Below, piece by piece: positions 1-7,800 of a stretch of DNA of 23,357 bases. This DNA comes from a bacterium (GTDB taxonomy: Bacteria > Lindowbacteria > 2-12-FULL-62-27). The notes under the pieces were generated by a model that was not told the DNA's origin, searched no databases, and saw only the letters and a program-made list of their open reading frames with translations. The stretch's first letter is position 1. The number at the start of each line of letters is the position of its first letter. The position numbers and the translations under genes were made by a program. The stretch is taken from assembly GCA_016202645.1 (NCBI GenBank), contig JACQOF010000111.1, positions 1 to 23,357 on the forward strand. Reading direction: 5' to 3'.

Positions 1-1
1 C

Positions 2-1183
2 GTTCGGGCGGCGTTGGAAGTCGCGGACGGAAAATGGGACGATCAGTTTCCGGTCGACATTTTTCAGACCGGATCCGGAACCTCCACCAACATGAATGCC
101 AACGAGGTCATTTCGAACCGGGCGATTGAACTGCTCCGGGGTAAAAAAGGGTCGAAGTCGCCCGTCCACCCCAACGATCATGTCAACATGGGGCAGTCTT
201 CGAACGACATCATCCCGACCGTCATCCATATTGCCGCGGCGGAGGCGATCCAGAGGGATCTCGCGCCCGCGCTCGAATGGCTCCAGCAGGAACTCGCGAA
301 AAAGGCACGGGCGTTTGACTCGATTGTCAAAATCGGCCGGACGCATCTTCAGGACGCGGTGCCGGTGCGGCTTGGTCAAGAATTCTCCGGGTACGGAGCG
401 CAGGTGAAATACGGAATTCGCCGCATCCTCGCCGCCCAGGCGGCTCTGTCGGAACTTGCCCTAGGCGGCACGGCCGTCGGCACGGGCCTGAACGCCCGGC
501 CGGATTTCGCGCCGGCGGTGATCCGGCGCGTGTCGGCGGAAACGGGAATCCGATTCCGGCAGGCGCGAAACTTGTTCGAGGCGCTCGCCGCCAAGGACGC
601 CGTGGTCGAGGCCAGCGGCGCCGTGCGGACCGTCGCGGTGAGTCTCACCAAAATCGCCAATGACGTCCGGTGGCTCGGCTCGGGACCGCGCTGCGGGATC
701 GGCGAGATCCTCCTGCCGGACCTTCAGCCTGGATCGTCCATCATGCCGGGCAAAGTCAATCCGGTCATGCCGGAGATGCTCCTCATGGTCTGCGCGCACG
801 TGATAGGAAATGACGTGACGGTGACGTGGGGCGGCCAGGCCGGAAATTTTGAACTCAACGTCATGAAACCGGTCATGGCATACAATCTTCTGCAGTCAAT
901 AGAGATTTTGTCGCGCGGTTCGGCGGCTTTCGCGGACAAATGCGTTAACGGCCTGACGGCCAACCGCGAGAGATGCGAGGAATTGATCGAAAAAAGTCTG
1001 GCGATGTGCACGGCCCTCGCTCCAAAAATCGGCTATGATGCGGCAGCCGCGATCGCCAAGGAATCCTACAAAACCGGCAAAACCGTCCGGGAAATCGCGC
1101 GGGAACGAAGAATCATGAGCGAGAAGGATCTCACGCGCATTTTGGACGCCAAACGCATGACGCGCCCCGGTGTTCCCGCCTGA
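2..1183 (+). CDS. fumC: Class II fumarate hydratase (fumarase C), 5' truncated by window edge
   Basis: This is the cytosolic TCA-cycle enzyme that reversibly hydrates fumarate to L-malate, a homotetramer of the aspartase/fumarase superfamily. The frame is open from base 2, and the first residues (VRAALEVADGKWDDQFPVDIFQTGSGTSTNMN in outline) match the conserved class II fumarase segment, so roughly 70-80 N-terminal residues lie outside the window. Visible family motifs are the GRTHLQDAVP segment carrying the catalytic His, LGGTAVGTGLN, and the signature GSSIMPGKVNP whose mobile loop carries the catalytic Ser. The GTGLN followed by RPDF favours fumarase over aspartase. The gene ends in TGA at 1181-1183 and converges on the acyltransferase gene. 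A CT-rich repeat arm fills the short gap between them. Base composition matches the neighbours, and nothing suggests inactivation. Identification is secure; only the start is missing. Confidence 0.96.
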   Translation, partial: VRAALEVADGKWDDQFPVDIFQTGSGTSTNMNANEVISNRAIELLRGKKGSKSPVHPNDHVNMGQSSNDIIPTVIHIAAAEAIQRDLAPALEWLQQELAKKARAFDSIVKIGRTHLQDAVPVRLGQEFSGYGAQVKYGIRRILAAQAALSELALGGTAVGTGLNARPDFAPAVIRRVSAETGIRFRQARNLFEALAAKDAVVEASGAVRTVAVSLTKIANDVRWLGSGPRCGIGEILLPDLQPGSSIMPGKVNPVMPEMLLMVCAHVIGNDVTVTWGGQAGNFELNVMKPVMAYNLLQSIEILSRGSAAFADKCVNGLTANRERCEELIEKSLAMCTALAPKIGYDAAAAIAKESYKTGKTVREIARERRIMSEKDLTRILDAKRMTRPGVPA

Positions 1184-1200
1184 AGTTCTCCGGGTTTGAC

Positions 1201-1233
1201 TTTCTCCCTTTCTCCCTCTCTCCCTTTCTCCCT
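1201..1233 (-). repeat. 33-nt (GGGAGAAA)4-type arm, single
   Basis: On the minus strand this is four 8-bp GGGAGAAA/GGGAGAGA units plus one base. On the plus strand it reads TTTCTCCC units. It has the same 33-nt length as the arms at 17147, 17591, 17975, 18040, 18089, 20226 and 20291. Its edge at 1233 falls on the last base of the acyltransferase stop codon, so it forms the 3' boundary of that gene and most of the gap between the two convergent genes. On the minus strand it is followed by AGTCAAACCC; the arm at 17147 is followed by the similar AGTCAGGGTCAACCC. Confidence 0.85.
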
Positions 1234-1967
1234 CACTGATTTTTCAGGAGTTGCGCCTCCGGCACCGACCTGAAAAACTTGGCCGGGCATCCCGCGACGA
1301 TCGTCCGCGCGGGAACGTCCTTCGTGACGACCGCGCCGGCCGCGGCCACGGCGTCTTCATGGAGGACGACGCCGGGAAGAAGGGTCACGTGGGCGCCGAC
1401 CCGCGCGCCTTTTTTGAGGGTGGGGCCTTTGTGGTACTTGAACCGTTCTTTCGTGCGGGCCATGAAATTGTCGTTCGTGAAAATGACGCCGGGCGCGATG
1501 AAACAGCCGTCACCGACTTCTGATAGAGCGCAAAGATATGCGTGGGATTCGATCTTGACCCGGGAACCGACCCTGACTTTGTTCTCAACGTAGGCGGCCC
1601 GGCCGACGATCGTGGCGTCGCCGATCGTGACGTCCTCCCGCACCTGCGCATGGTCGGCGATGAGGCAGTCCTTGCCAAGACGCGCTCCGCGGTAAATCAC
1701 GGCGTGCGCGCCGATCTTGCAGCCGGCCCCGACCGACAGAGGCGGAAGCGGCTTTTCCTGCGTGAGCGCGGAAATTTTTCCGCGGGTGGGAAGTTTGCCG
1801 AGGACCGCGTAGTCGTCGATCCGGCAATTCGCTCCGATCCGGGCGCCGGCGCGGATCACCACGCCGTGGCCGATCCGGCAGCCGGCGCCGATCTTCACGC
1901 CGGCTTCGATCACGACATATTCGCCAAGCTCCACGTTCCTGCCGAATTTCGCGGTTCGGTGGATCAC
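1233..1967 (-). CDS. Hexapeptide-repeat acyltransferase, WlbB/WbpD-like sugar N-acetyltransferase
   Basis: A 244-residue left-handed beta-helix acyltransferase, probably a trimeric cytosolic enzyme. Imperfect [LIV]-G-x4 hexapeptides run from about residue 5 to 225 (for example VKIGAGCRIGHGVVI and VRVGSRVKI). The VIFTNDNF segment near residues 161-168 and the end ATKDVPxxTIVAGCPAK-type motif (residues 213-230) are characteristic of enzymes that acetylate 3-amino sugars of nucleotide-activated uronates or deoxyhexoses. It is longer than the roughly 190-residue WbpD type and has a loop of about 25 residues (KLPTRGKISALTQEKPLPPL, around 58-77) breaking the helix. The GTG start at 1967 overlaps the stop of the upstream oxidoreductase as GTGA, implying translational coupling. 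With that dehydrogenase, the likely role is acetamido-sugar synthesis for O-antigen or other surface glycan. The exact substrate cannot be read from the sequence, and a different sugar or serine-type acetyltransferase remains possible. Confidence 0.85.
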   Translation of the reverse strand: MIHRTAKFGRNVELGEYVVIEAGVKIGAGCRIGHGVVIRAGARIGANCRIDDYAVLGKLPTRGKISALTQEKPLPPLSVGAGCKIGAHAVIYRGARLGKDCLIADHAQVREDVTIGDATIVGRAAYVENKVRVGSRVKIESHAYLCALSEVGDGCFIAPGVIFTNDNFMARTKERFKYHKGPTLKKGARVGAHVTLLPGVVLHEDAVAAAGAVVTKDVPARTIVAGCPAKFFRSVPEAQLLKNQ

Positions 1968-2995
1968 GGCTTCTTCCCTACCGCCACCGGCCGGCCGCCG
2001 CCCCGCAGAGATTTTTGGAGGGCTTCCATCACGGCCATGACCTCGATGGCGTTCGCCGGGCCGGCCAGCACCCCGCGCGGGTCGTTGGCCTCGCAGCTTC
2101 GGACAAATTCCGATAATTCGATCTTCAGGGGCTCGTCGGTCGGCAGTTTCGGCGCGTGGATGTCTCCGTACCGGACTGTGATCGCCGGGCCCGGCGGCAC
2201 CTCCATCCGGCCGGCGCGGACGGTGAAGCCTTCGACGCCCTTGTCAAATATTTTCAGCTTTTCCTCCGTCGCCATGTCGTCGAAAACCGCCATCTTCCGG
2301 CTTCCGACCAGCGTGATCTTCCGGGTCTTGTGAGGGTCGAGCCACGAGAGATGAAAATGGGCGACCGCGCCGCTTTTGAAAAACAGGACGGCGAATGCCA
2401 CGTCCTCGATTTTTTTCTGAAGATACGACTGACCCGCGCAGGAGACTTTGACGGGGAATTCCCCGAGAAGGTGCAGGCAGACTGAAATGTCGTGCGTCGC
2501 CAGGCTCGAAACGACGTTCTCGTCCCGGCGCACCACGCCCAGATTGATCCGCTGGGAGTAGAGATAGAGCGGCCGGCCGAGATGGTTTTTCGCAAGGGAT
2601 TCGGAAAGCCAGCGGACGGCGGGATGATAGAGAAGAAGATGGCCGATCTGAAGGACACGCTTTTTTTTGCGGGCCACCGCCGCGACCGCCCGGGCCTCCC
2701 GAAGAGTTGTGGCCAGAGGTTTTTCGACGAAAACGTGAAGGCCGGCTGAAAGCGCCGCCGAGGCCAGACGCGCGTGAAGGGAACTCGGCGCCGCGATCAC
2801 CACCGCGTCCGATTGGCGAAAGACGTCCGCAACCGATCGCGCCAAGGCAACTTCAGGGTGCGCCTGCCGGACATAGGCGTTGCTCTTGTCCGCGGTATCG
2901 CACACGGCGGTCACCCGGACGCCCGGCATCCCCGTCATGATCCTCAAATGATTCTTCCCCCACTGCCCAACCCCGATCATCCCGATCCGAAGCAT
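1964..2995 (-). CDS. Gfo/Idh/MocA-family NAD(P)-dependent oxidoreductase (WlbA/WbpB-like)
   Basis: A 343-residue two-domain sugar dehydrogenase. The N-terminal Rossmann fold opens with MIGVGQWGKNH (GxGxxG-type dinucleotide-binding loop, residues 6-15). The family's hallmark EKP (residues 91-93, in HVFVEKPLATT) and the downstream THDISVCLHLLG segment (about 167-178, conserved catalytic His/Asp region) are both present. Length is normal for the family. In acetamido-uronate pathways such enzymes oxidise C3 of a UDP-sugar before amination and acetylation. Pairing with the acyltransferase that overlaps its stop codon supports that role, although no aminotransferase is seen in this window. The ATG at 2995 has no Shine-Dalgarno sequence and lies only 8 nt from a -10 box, so the transcript is probably nearly leaderless. 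An alternative start is Met6 at 2980. Confidence 0.88.
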   Translation of the reverse strand: MLRIGMIGVGQWGKNHLRIMTGMPGVRVTAVCDTADKSNAYVRQAHPEVALARSVADVFRQSDAVVIAAPSSLHARLASAALSAGLHVFVEKPLATTLREARAVAAVARKKKRVLQIGHLLLYHPAVRWLSESLAKNHLGRPLYLYSQRINLGVVRRDENVVSSLATHDISVCLHLLGEFPVKVSCAGQSYLQKKIEDVAFAVLFFKSGAVAHFHLSWLDPHKTRKITLVGSRKMAVFDDMATEEKLKIFDKGVEGFTVRAGRMEVPPGPAITVRYGDIHAPKLPTDEPLKIELSEFVRSCEANDPRGVLAGPANAIEVMAVMEALQKSLRGGGRPVAVGKKP

Positions 2996-3003
2996 AGACA
3001 GCG

Positions 3004-3032
3004 GTTCTACCCCCGGCGGGCAGGGCTGTCAA
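3004..3032 (-). promoter_or_regulatory. Sigma70-type promoter of the oxidoreductase/acyltransferase pair
   Basis: On the minus strand, a perfect TTGACA (3032-3027) is followed after exactly 17 bp by TAGAAC (3009-3004, 4 of 6 consensus bases). Only 8 nt separate the -10 box from the ATG at 2995, so transcription should begin within one or two bases of the start codon. The same box positions recur upstream of the acetolactate synthase gene. Confidence 0.65.
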
Positions 3033-3044
3033 GGTCGGCGATAA

Positions 3045-3137
3045 GAGGAGGGACGGATCACGCCGGAATTCAGACGGCTGGTGGATCAGAATGTCCGGCA
3101 GGATCGGAAGCTCTTGACGCGCTTGAAAGACGCTTGA
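3045..3137 (+). pseudogene. Tiny ORF in antitoxin position upstream of Doc; lacks a normal start
   Basis: The frame is open from 3045 to a TGA at 3135-3137 and ends ...FRRLVDQNVRQDRKLLTRLKDA, a charged, helix-like tail. The stop overlaps the TTG start of the Doc-type toxin as TTGA, the usual coupling of an antitoxin-toxin pair. A strong AGGAGG (3046-3051) sits 5 nt before an ATC codon (3057). If that codon were ATG, or if ATC initiates weakly, the product would be about 26 residues. No ATG lies in frame; GTG at 3081 would give only 18 residues. It may be a degraded or non-canonical antitoxin. I do not recognise its family. Confidence 0.35.
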
Positions 3138-3514
3138 AATTCCTGCATCCCGATCAGGTCATTTACATCCATGGCCAGGTGGTCGCGGCCAGCGGCGGTC
3201 CCGGAGGCCTGCGAGATCGGGCGGGTCTCGAATCGGCGATCTACCGGACCCAGGCCAGTTTCGGCGGATCGGATCTCTATCCGGACTTGAACACCAAAGC
3301 CGCCGTCCTCTGCCATTCCCTCATCCACAACCATCCCTTTGTGGATGCCAACAAACGTACCGCCCACGAAACCCTCCGCGTTTTTCTGCAGCTCAACGGC
3401 CTAGACATCACGGCCGCCGACCAGGTCAAATTCGAGTTCCTGGTCTCCATCGCCGAAAACAAACTCACCGTGGACCAAATCGCCCAATGGCTGGAAACTC
3501 ACATCCAAAAATAG
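3134..3514 (+). CDS. doc: Death-on-curing (Doc/Fic) family toxin
   Basis: A 126-residue Fic-fold protein. The core motif HPFVDANKRT (residues 67-76) is the Doc-type HxFxxANKRT signature, with Lys where AMP-transferring Fic enzymes have Gly-x-Gly-Arg. The flanking FLHPDQVIYIHGQ, GLRDRAGLESA and ASFGGSDLYPDL segments are typical of chromosomal Doc proteins. Doc of phage P1 is a kinase that phosphorylates EF-Tu and arrests translation; the same activity here is inferred from family membership. I chose TTG at 3134 because similar proteins begin at this point and because it overlaps the preceding tiny ORF as TTGA. The open frame extends further upstream (to 2774), but that extension is antisense to the oxidoreductase gene and is not convincing as protein. 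No recognisable full-length Phd-like antitoxin is present, so the toxin may be orphaned, inactive or controlled by an unusual short partner. Confidence 0.9.
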   Translation: MKFLHPDQVIYIHGQVVAASGGPGGLRDRAGLESAIYRTQASFGGSDLYPDLNTKAAVLCHSLIHNHPFVDANKRTAHETLRVFLQLNGLDITAADQVKFEFLVSIAENKLTVDQIAQWLETHIQK

Positions 3515-3547
3515 CAGGGTGACTTTTCCCAAATCCCAAATCCACCC

Positions 3548-3576
3548 TTGACACCCAACGAAAGATCACCCAGAAT
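3548..3576 (+). promoter_or_regulatory. Possible sigma70-type promoter upstream of the RAYT element
   Basis: TTGACA (3548-3553), a 17-bp spacer and CAGAAT (3571-3576, 4 of 6) lie in the 277-bp gap between the Doc gene and the transposase gene. The gap holds no convincing gene: a 71-codon ORF from 3580 runs into the direct repeats and looks spurious. This promoter could drive the transposase and possibly read on towards the giant gene, for which I found no promoter of its own. Confidence 0.35.
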
Positions 3577-3710
3577 GCCATGTCCTTATATAAACACAGA
3601 ATATCCATCAAAGGGGTGGACATGCGCAGCCTCCAGCGGCGCAGAGGGGAATGGGCAAATCAAGACCTAAATCACCGCATACCGAACCTCTACCCTGGTG
3701 CCCGGGGTGC

Positions 3711-3755
3711 GTCAGAGCCGTCAGAGCCGTCAGGATCCGTCAGGCCGTCAGTGCC
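3711..3755 (+). repeat. Short direct repeats (GTCAG-rich) outside the left RAYT end
   Basis: Five GTCAG-starting units of 8-10 bp occur in a row at 3711, 3720, 3729, 3739 and 3747 (GTCAGAGCC twice, then GTCAGGATCC, GTCAGGCC, GTCAGTGCC). The last unit runs into the 27-bp inverted repeat that starts at 3749. They mirror the CTGGTACC cluster outside the opposite end. Confidence 0.75.
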
Positions 3756-4747
3756 AGGTATTGAGTTATTGAGTTATGGGAGGGTCGACGTATGAGACCC
3801 CGGCGGATTGTTGCGCCCGAGACGTTTTTTCATGTGACGGCGCGTGGAAACAATCGGCAGGCGATATTTAGGACCGATGATGAAAAGCAGGACTTCCTCG
3901 GAAGAATTCAAACCATATTTCCATCCCATCAGATCCGGCTGATGGCTTACGAGATCATGACAAATCATTTCCATCTGCTCCTCGAGGATGTCAAAGGCGG
4001 CGCTCTGCCGCGGGCCATGGAACGACTTGAAGGCGGATATGCCAGAAATTGGAACCGCCGATATGGCCGCTGTGGGCACGTTTTTGGTGAGCGTTACCAT
4101 GCGGAAGTGGTGCAGACCGACGAGCATCTGGTGGTTGGCTCATGTTACATCCACAATAACTGTGTAAGAGCCTGCATGGTTCGCCATGCGGCTCAATACC
4201 GCTGGAGCAGTGTCCATGCGTATTTGGGGCGAAAATCGGATCTGGAGGTCTCAACCGGTCTGATACTGGATATTTGCGGCGGCCGAAAAAGCTACGCGCG
4301 CCTGCTTCGCGATACGGAAGCCACCCATGAAGAACATGGTAAAAGTCTTCCCGACGCCGAACAGGTCCGTGGTCTGTACGTATCAGGGTCAGAGCAATTT
4401 CGGGAAAGTACCAGGTCGATTGTTGAGAGGCGTTCTGAGCGCCGCAAACGGGCTGTCAGGCCCGCGGGGATGTTGGTAGAGGATATCTGGAAGTTGGTCC
4501 GCGCGAAAACGAACGTGAGCCCGCAGGAAATCAAAAGCCGCCGTCGCCATCGACGGATCAGCCTGGCCCGCCGGATGTTCTGCGCCCTGGCCCGCCGTGA
4601 GGGAATGCGGGCGGTGGAAATCGCAGACGTCATCCACCGGACAACCTCTGCGGCCGTAAGACTGGCCGACTCCATTGATTTGTGCGACCACCATGTCTGA
4701 CCATCCAGCGATTTTCCGAAAACTCAATAACTCAATACCTGGCACTG
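3749..4747 (+). mobile_element. RAYT element bounded by perfect 27-bp inverted repeats
   Basis: The segment from 3749 to 3775 is the exact reverse complement of 4721 to 4747 (27 of 27 bp), each containing the tandem half-sites TTGAGTTATTGAGTT or their complement. The repeats enclose one gene, the REP-associated tyrosine transposase. No identity extends inward, so the ends are sharply defined and the unit is 999 bp. RAYTs normally act on single-stranded DNA with hairpin REP sequences; whether these 27-bp ends fold and act as REP-like substrates is inferred. Families of short repeats lie immediately outside both ends. Confidence 0.85.
3792..4700 (+). CDS. REP-associated tyrosine transposase (RAYT, Y1_Tnp/IS200-like HUH family)
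   Basis: A 302-residue protein with the RAYT N-terminal layout: FHVTARGNNRQAIF (residues 13-26), the metal-binding HUH motif as NHFHLLLE (His59 and His61), GHVFGERYHAEVV (95-106), and the catalytic tyrosine in the CYIHNNCVRACMV segment (Tyr119; most relatives read YIHxNPVRAGLV, so Pro and Gly are replaced by Cys here). After a less conserved middle, residues of about 228-296 form a DnaA domain IV-like helix-turn-helix (SPQEIKSRRRHRRISLARRMF... AVEIADVIHRTTSAAVRL), as in many longer RAYTs. A GGGAGGG Shine-Dalgarno (3778-3784) lies 7 nt before the ATG and directly next to the left inverted repeat. It appears intact. Such proteins mobilise or domesticate REP-type repeats, which is relevant to the repeats elsewhere in the window, although none of those carries its 27-bp ends apart from the relic at 4901. 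Confidence 0.93.
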   Translation: MRPRRIVAPETFFHVTARGNNRQAIFRTDDEKQDFLGRIQTIFPSHQIRLMAYEIMTNHFHLLLEDVKGGALPRAMERLEGGYARNWNRRYGRCGHVFGERYHAEVVQTDEHLVVGSCYIHNNCVRACMVRHAAQYRWSSVHAYLGRKSDLEVSTGLILDICGGRKSYARLLRDTEATHEEHGKSLPDAEQVRGLYVSGSEQFRESTRSIVERRSERRKRAVRPAGMLVEDIWKLVRAKTNVSPQEIKSRRRHRRISLARRMFCALARREGMRAVEIADVIHRTTSAAVRLADSIDLCDHHV

Positions 4748-4788
4748 GTACCCTGGTACCCTCTGGTACCCCTGGTACCTCTGGTACC
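4721..4788 (+). repeat. Right RAYT inverted repeat plus five CTGGTACC copies
   Basis: Positions 4721-4747 are the right 27-bp terminal repeat. Overlapping its outer edge, CTGGTACC occurs five times, starting at 4745, 4753, 4763, 4772 and 4781 (spacings 8, 10, 9 and 9). Each copy contains the 6-bp palindrome GGTACC, giving a densely palindromic tract. Confidence 0.8.
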
Positions 4789-4875
4789 TGCAATATCGCG
4801 GCGGAGATCAATCGGAGTTCGTCAGCCGTCGCCAGGCTGGCCGAAAGCTTCGATTTGGAAATACATCCGTCGTGA
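4789..4875 (+). pseudogene. 3' remnant of a second, diverged RAYT gene (HTH tail only)
   Basis: The open frame ends ...NIAAEINRSSSAVARLAESFDLEIHPS then TGA at 4873-4875. It aligns without gaps to the last 28 residues of the intact transposase (EIADVIHRTTSAAVRLADSIDLCDHHV region) with 13 of 28 positions identical, and both end at the same point. A degenerate terminal repeat follows 25 nt after its stop, as the right terminal repeat follows 20 nt after the stop of the intact gene. It is therefore the tail of an older relative into which, or next to which, the present element inserted. Its TGA overlaps the GTG start of the giant gene (GTGA). Confidence 0.75.
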
Positions 4876-7800
4876 ATTTCGGACACCGGAACTTTCCCAT
4901 AACTCAAATAACTCAACCTCTGGGGAAAATTCTTCCCCTCCTGGTGCTGCTCAGCCTTTCCACATGGGCTTCGGCGGCGCCGATGCATCCCAGGATATTG
5001 GAGCAGCGTATGGCTGCTGGGGACAGTTCGGTGTGGGGTTGTCCCAGCGGGGTTGGGGATCTCTGGAAGGTTTATGCCGCGCGTCAGCCGGCGCCGAGTT
5101 CCGGATTTCTGGCGCCGAATTTGAATCCGCCGCCCGCTGGAACGCTCAAACTGGCCATTTTGCTGGTTCAATTTCAGGATACGAAGTTTTCGGGGGATAC
5201 GACTCAAGTCAGCGATTCGGTCGGGTCCATGCTCGGCCGGATTGACACCTATTACCGCGCGGTTTCTTACAACAAGATGGTCTTATCCTATACGATCTTT
5301 GACACCCTCCTGGTGACTGCGTCGCAGAACCAGTCGGCCTACAGCGGTTCCACTGCGAATCAGCAGAGTCTCGTAACCGAAGTTCTGGGCCGCGTGGACA
5401 CCTTTGTCAATTTCGGCGCCTACGACGCGCTCATGGTCCTTCATGCGGGCGTCTCCAATCAGTTGACGGGCGTGAGCACCGATCTGTCGGCCCAATTTTT
5501 CGATGACCTCCCGGCGTTCACGGACACCCAGACCAACGACACCGTGACCCACTGCATCCTGGCCGCCGCGTTCGGCAAGGTTGTGAACGGACAACCCGTA
5601 ACAATGCTGGGCACGCTTGCCCACGAATTCGGCCACGTGCTTGGCCTTCCCGATCTCTATAACACGGCGACCGGCGCGGGCGGGATAGGGGATTGGGGTC
5701 TGATGGGGACGGGGAATTATCACGGGAGCCCCCAGGGCGACAGCCCGGCGTGGATGTCCGCGTGGTCGCGGGAATATTTTGGCTGGGCGGACACCGTCGT
5801 GATCGACACGACCCAGAGCGTGTCCATCACCAAAGCCGAAAGCGACAGCCGCATCTACAAGATCAGGGTCAGCCCGGTGGTGGATACGGAGTATTTTCTG
5901 CTGGAAGTCCGCGAACCGGCGAATTACGGGTTGGACAGCGCCCCGGGATCGGGTCTTTTGATTTGGCACATCGATAACAACATGGGAAGTCTCTCCAGCA
6001 ACAACATCCAGAACGTATCCGTTCTTCCCCATCGCCGAATTGACCTGGAGGAGGCGGACGGGTCGGATGTCGGGTCCGCCGCCACGTCTTCCCCCGGCAC
6101 GTCGAACCAGCCCTGGCCCGGCGGCCAGGGCCGCACTGTTTTTGCCGACAACACAGCGCCGAGTTCCCGCGGATATACGGACACCATCGCGCGGTTTAAG
6201 ATCACGGATATCGTCCAGACGTCGGGCGTCTCTCTGACCGTGAATTTCGATACCGTCAGCGTCCAGAACACATGGTATGTGAACGATACGTATTCTTCCG
6301 CGACCGATTCGTTCACGACCGCCGGCGGTTCCGACACGAGCTACGGAGACGGCAGCCGCACCCGGCCGTTTCGATCTGTGGCGCGGGCGATGCAGTCAGC
6401 CAAATCCTGGGACACGATCTACGTGGACGCGGGGCTTTACGGAGACACATACGTTTCGGTGTCGTCAACTGAGACGGCGGCCTTCAAAATCGACACCGAC
6501 TACATCACGATCATCGGGGTGGATTCGGGGGCGACGGTGATTGATCCGCCCGGGGATTCCGGGATAACGACGATGTATGGGATCTACGCGGACACGCAGG
6601 TTGGGCTGACGATCAAGAATTTCGGGGTGACGGGGGCGTATAACGGGATTTATTTTGTGAACGTCGACAGTTCCGTGATTTCGGGGGACAGCGTGGCGTA
6701 CAACGGGAACGCGGGGATCTATCTGATCAACGGCTCGGACACGAATACGATTCAGAACAGCGTGGTCTCGTTCAATTCGGTGAACGGAGTGGATCTTTCG
6801 TCGAGTTTTGGGTGTACGGTATTGAACAACGTCGTGGATTCGAATTTGGGGACGGGGATCAATCTGCAGGCGGCGAATGGGAACCGGGTCGAGAGCAATA
6901 CCGTGCAGGGGAACGCCGGGAACGGGATCAGCGTGACGCAGGCAGCGTGGAACTTGGTGACGGGGAACGTGACACAGATGAACACGACGAACGGGATCAG
7001 CCTGCCGCTTTCGACGGACAATGTCGTGAAGGACAACATCGTGCGGGACAACGCGTTTAACGGGATTGATCTTCCGTCGGGGTCGGACCGGAATGTTCTG
7101 ATCCGGAATCTGGTGCGCGGCAGTGCTCTGTCTGGGATATTGATCGACGGGGACACGAACATTGTGATGATGAACGAGATCGCGTGGAACGACACAGGGA
7201 TTCAGGTCACGGCCTCCGGCGGGGGGAATGCGATCGGGATATTGATCACCAAAAACAACATCCACAGCAACACCACCAACAATTTGTACAATCCGACCGG
7301 CGAGACCCAGACCCTCATCCGGAACTGGTGGGGGACGAAGCAGGAAACGGAGATCGACACGGACATCGACGACACGCCGTCGGCGTTCATTCCGTACCGT
7401 CTTGGCGCGGTGGACACGACGCCCGGCGGAGACACGACGGCGCCGTCGAAACCCCTCACCGTCGGGATCGATACGGGGACGGCGGGCCGGATTGACCTGA
7501 CGTGGACGATCCCGACGATCGATGAGGAGACCAACGGGGGGTCGGTCGGGTTTGCGGGGGTCAAAGTCTACCGCCTGACCAACCAGCCCGACACGACCCA
7601 CTGGGGCAACAGCGCCAACCACGTCTGGACGTCCGGGGCGAGCGACACGACATGGAACGACACGCAGGTGACGGCGGGGAGCACGTACTACTACCGTCTT
7701 TCGTCGTTCGATGGTTCGTCTTTCGTCAACCAGTCGTTCTTCACGGACACCGTTTACGGCGCCGCGCAGTCCACAACGGATACAAGCCCCAGGGCCTGGT

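Noticed and set aside
2774-3133. N-terminal extension of the Doc reading frame
   Set aside because: Most of it is antisense to the oxidoreductase gene and its promoter, and Doc proteins normally begin at the FLxPDQV segment.
3580-3795. 71-codon ORF between Doc and the transposase
   Set aside because: It runs through the GTCAG repeats and the RAYT end, has no family resemblance and no clear ribosome-binding site.
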